Shown here one piece after another: positions 5,717 to 6,043 of a stretch of 6,043 nucleotides of DNA; position 1 is the first letter of the stretch, and every line of letters starts with the position of its first letter. The notes beneath the pieces were generated by a model. The model was given only the letters and a program-made list of their open reading frames with translations. It was not told the DNA's origin and did not search any database. Where the stretch lies: contig JASEIM010000046.1 in the NCBI GenBank assembly GCA_030017655.1, forward strand, positions 1 through 6,043, in the 5' to 3' direction. Source of the DNA: Methanobacterium sp. (GTDB lineage Archaea > Methanobacteriota > Methanobacteria > Methanobacteriales > Methanobacteriaceae). The translations under genes were made by a program, and so were the position numbers.

Positions 5717-6043
5717 TTATACCAATCTTATTTGAACGGAATTAGAAGTTACAGTGTGATTTGAGCCTCTAGTATCTTTAAATGTTACAGTAAAACTTCC
5801 AATAAAGAAAGGATTAGAAACGGAAGCATTAGCGCCGAAATCCTGTTGAACTTCTGCATCTGTAGGTATATACAATTGAATAACGTAATTTTTAGTATCT
5901 CCAGGCTTCAATGTACCCAAAGTTTGCTTAACGCCTTGAGCGATAATCTGAACATCAGTTACATTCTCAGAACCTTTATTAGAAACTTCGTATTGAACTG
6001 TTACGTTCATACCCTTTCTAGCTGTTTCAGGGGCCTTTTGAAC
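5717..6043 (-). CDS. C-terminal end of a probable secreted protein with an Ig-like (CARDB/DUF11-like) domain, partial
   Basis: The frame is open from the right edge of the window to TAA at 5717-5719 and gives 108 residues. An internal ATG at 6008-6010 is not a convincing start, because the 11 codons upstream read straight into the domain (APETARKG then MNVTVQYEVSNKG). Alternating hydrophobic strands, VTVQYEVSNKGSENVTDVQI and LGTLKPGDTKNYVIQL, follow the pattern of beta-sandwich domains common in methanogen surface proteins: Val-rich strand, N-x-G turn, 'xLxPGxT' turn. Four Asn-X-Ser/Thr sequons (NVT twice, NAS, NHT) suit N-glycosylation outside the cell. No membrane anchor, sortase-like motif or Lys-rich tail follows the domain; the protein ends QIRLV. 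Signal peptide and full length lie outside the window, so secretion is inferred from domain type only. Confidence 0.65.
   Translation of the reverse strand, partial: VQKAPETARKGMNVTVQYEVSNKGSENVTDVQIIAQGVKQTLGTLKPGDTKNYVIQLYIPTDAEVQQDFGANASVSNPFFIGSFTVTFKDTRGSNHTVTSNSVQIRLV

Overview
The window looks like chromosome from a low-GC methanogenic archaeon, most likely a member of Methanobacteriales such as Methanobacterium. The evidence is an archaeal Nop5 and fibrillarin pair (no bacterial homologue is organised this way), AT-rich TATA-like promoters, Shine-Dalgarno sites of the GGAG/GGTGA type, and the gene neighbourhood coaBC, flpA, nop5, pyrD, pyrK. The genus-level assignment is inference. 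Coding density is high. There is no gene-free stretch over 100 bases, and no tRNA, rRNA, CRISPR array or insertion sequence was seen.

Layout. (a) 1-357, + strand: the C-terminal part of the coenzyme A biosynthesis protein CoaBC, cut by the left edge. (b) 370-2796, - strand: a probable four-gene operon read right to left. It contains nop5 (box C/D RNP scaffold), a 112-residue protein with one membrane segment and a coiled coil, flpA (fibrillarin-like rRNA/tRNA 2'-O-methyltransferase) and a 46-residue zinc-ribbon protein. (c) 2797-2848: a 52-bp divergent promoter region. (d) 2849-4622, + strand: pyrD and pyrK, the catalytic and electron-transfer subunits of dihydroorotate dehydrogenase type B. 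A 79-bp spacer between them carries two perfect palindromes. (e) 4658-5707, + strand: an AI-2E family membrane protein. (f) 5702-5715: a small GC hairpin that overlaps the stop codon of the AI-2E gene and abuts the stop of the convergent gene. (g) 5717-6043, - strand: the C-terminal end of a probable secreted protein with an Ig-like/CARDB-like domain, cut by the right edge.

How the genes work together. Nop5 and FlpA, with L7Ae and a guide RNA encoded elsewhere, form the box C/D ribonucleoprotein that methylates ribose 2'-OH groups in rRNA and tRNA. PyrD and PyrK together oxidise dihydroorotate to orotate, passing electrons from FMN through a [2Fe-2S] cluster to FAD and then to an external acceptor. 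The nop5 and pyrD starts face each other across 52 bp, so ribosome maturation and pyrimidine synthesis could share promoter control.

Nothing here is clearly a new system. The least explained items are the membrane-anchored coiled-coil gene lying between nop5 and flpA, which are usually direct neighbours, the tiny zinc-ribbon gene at the end of the same operon, and the paired palindromes in front of pyrK.
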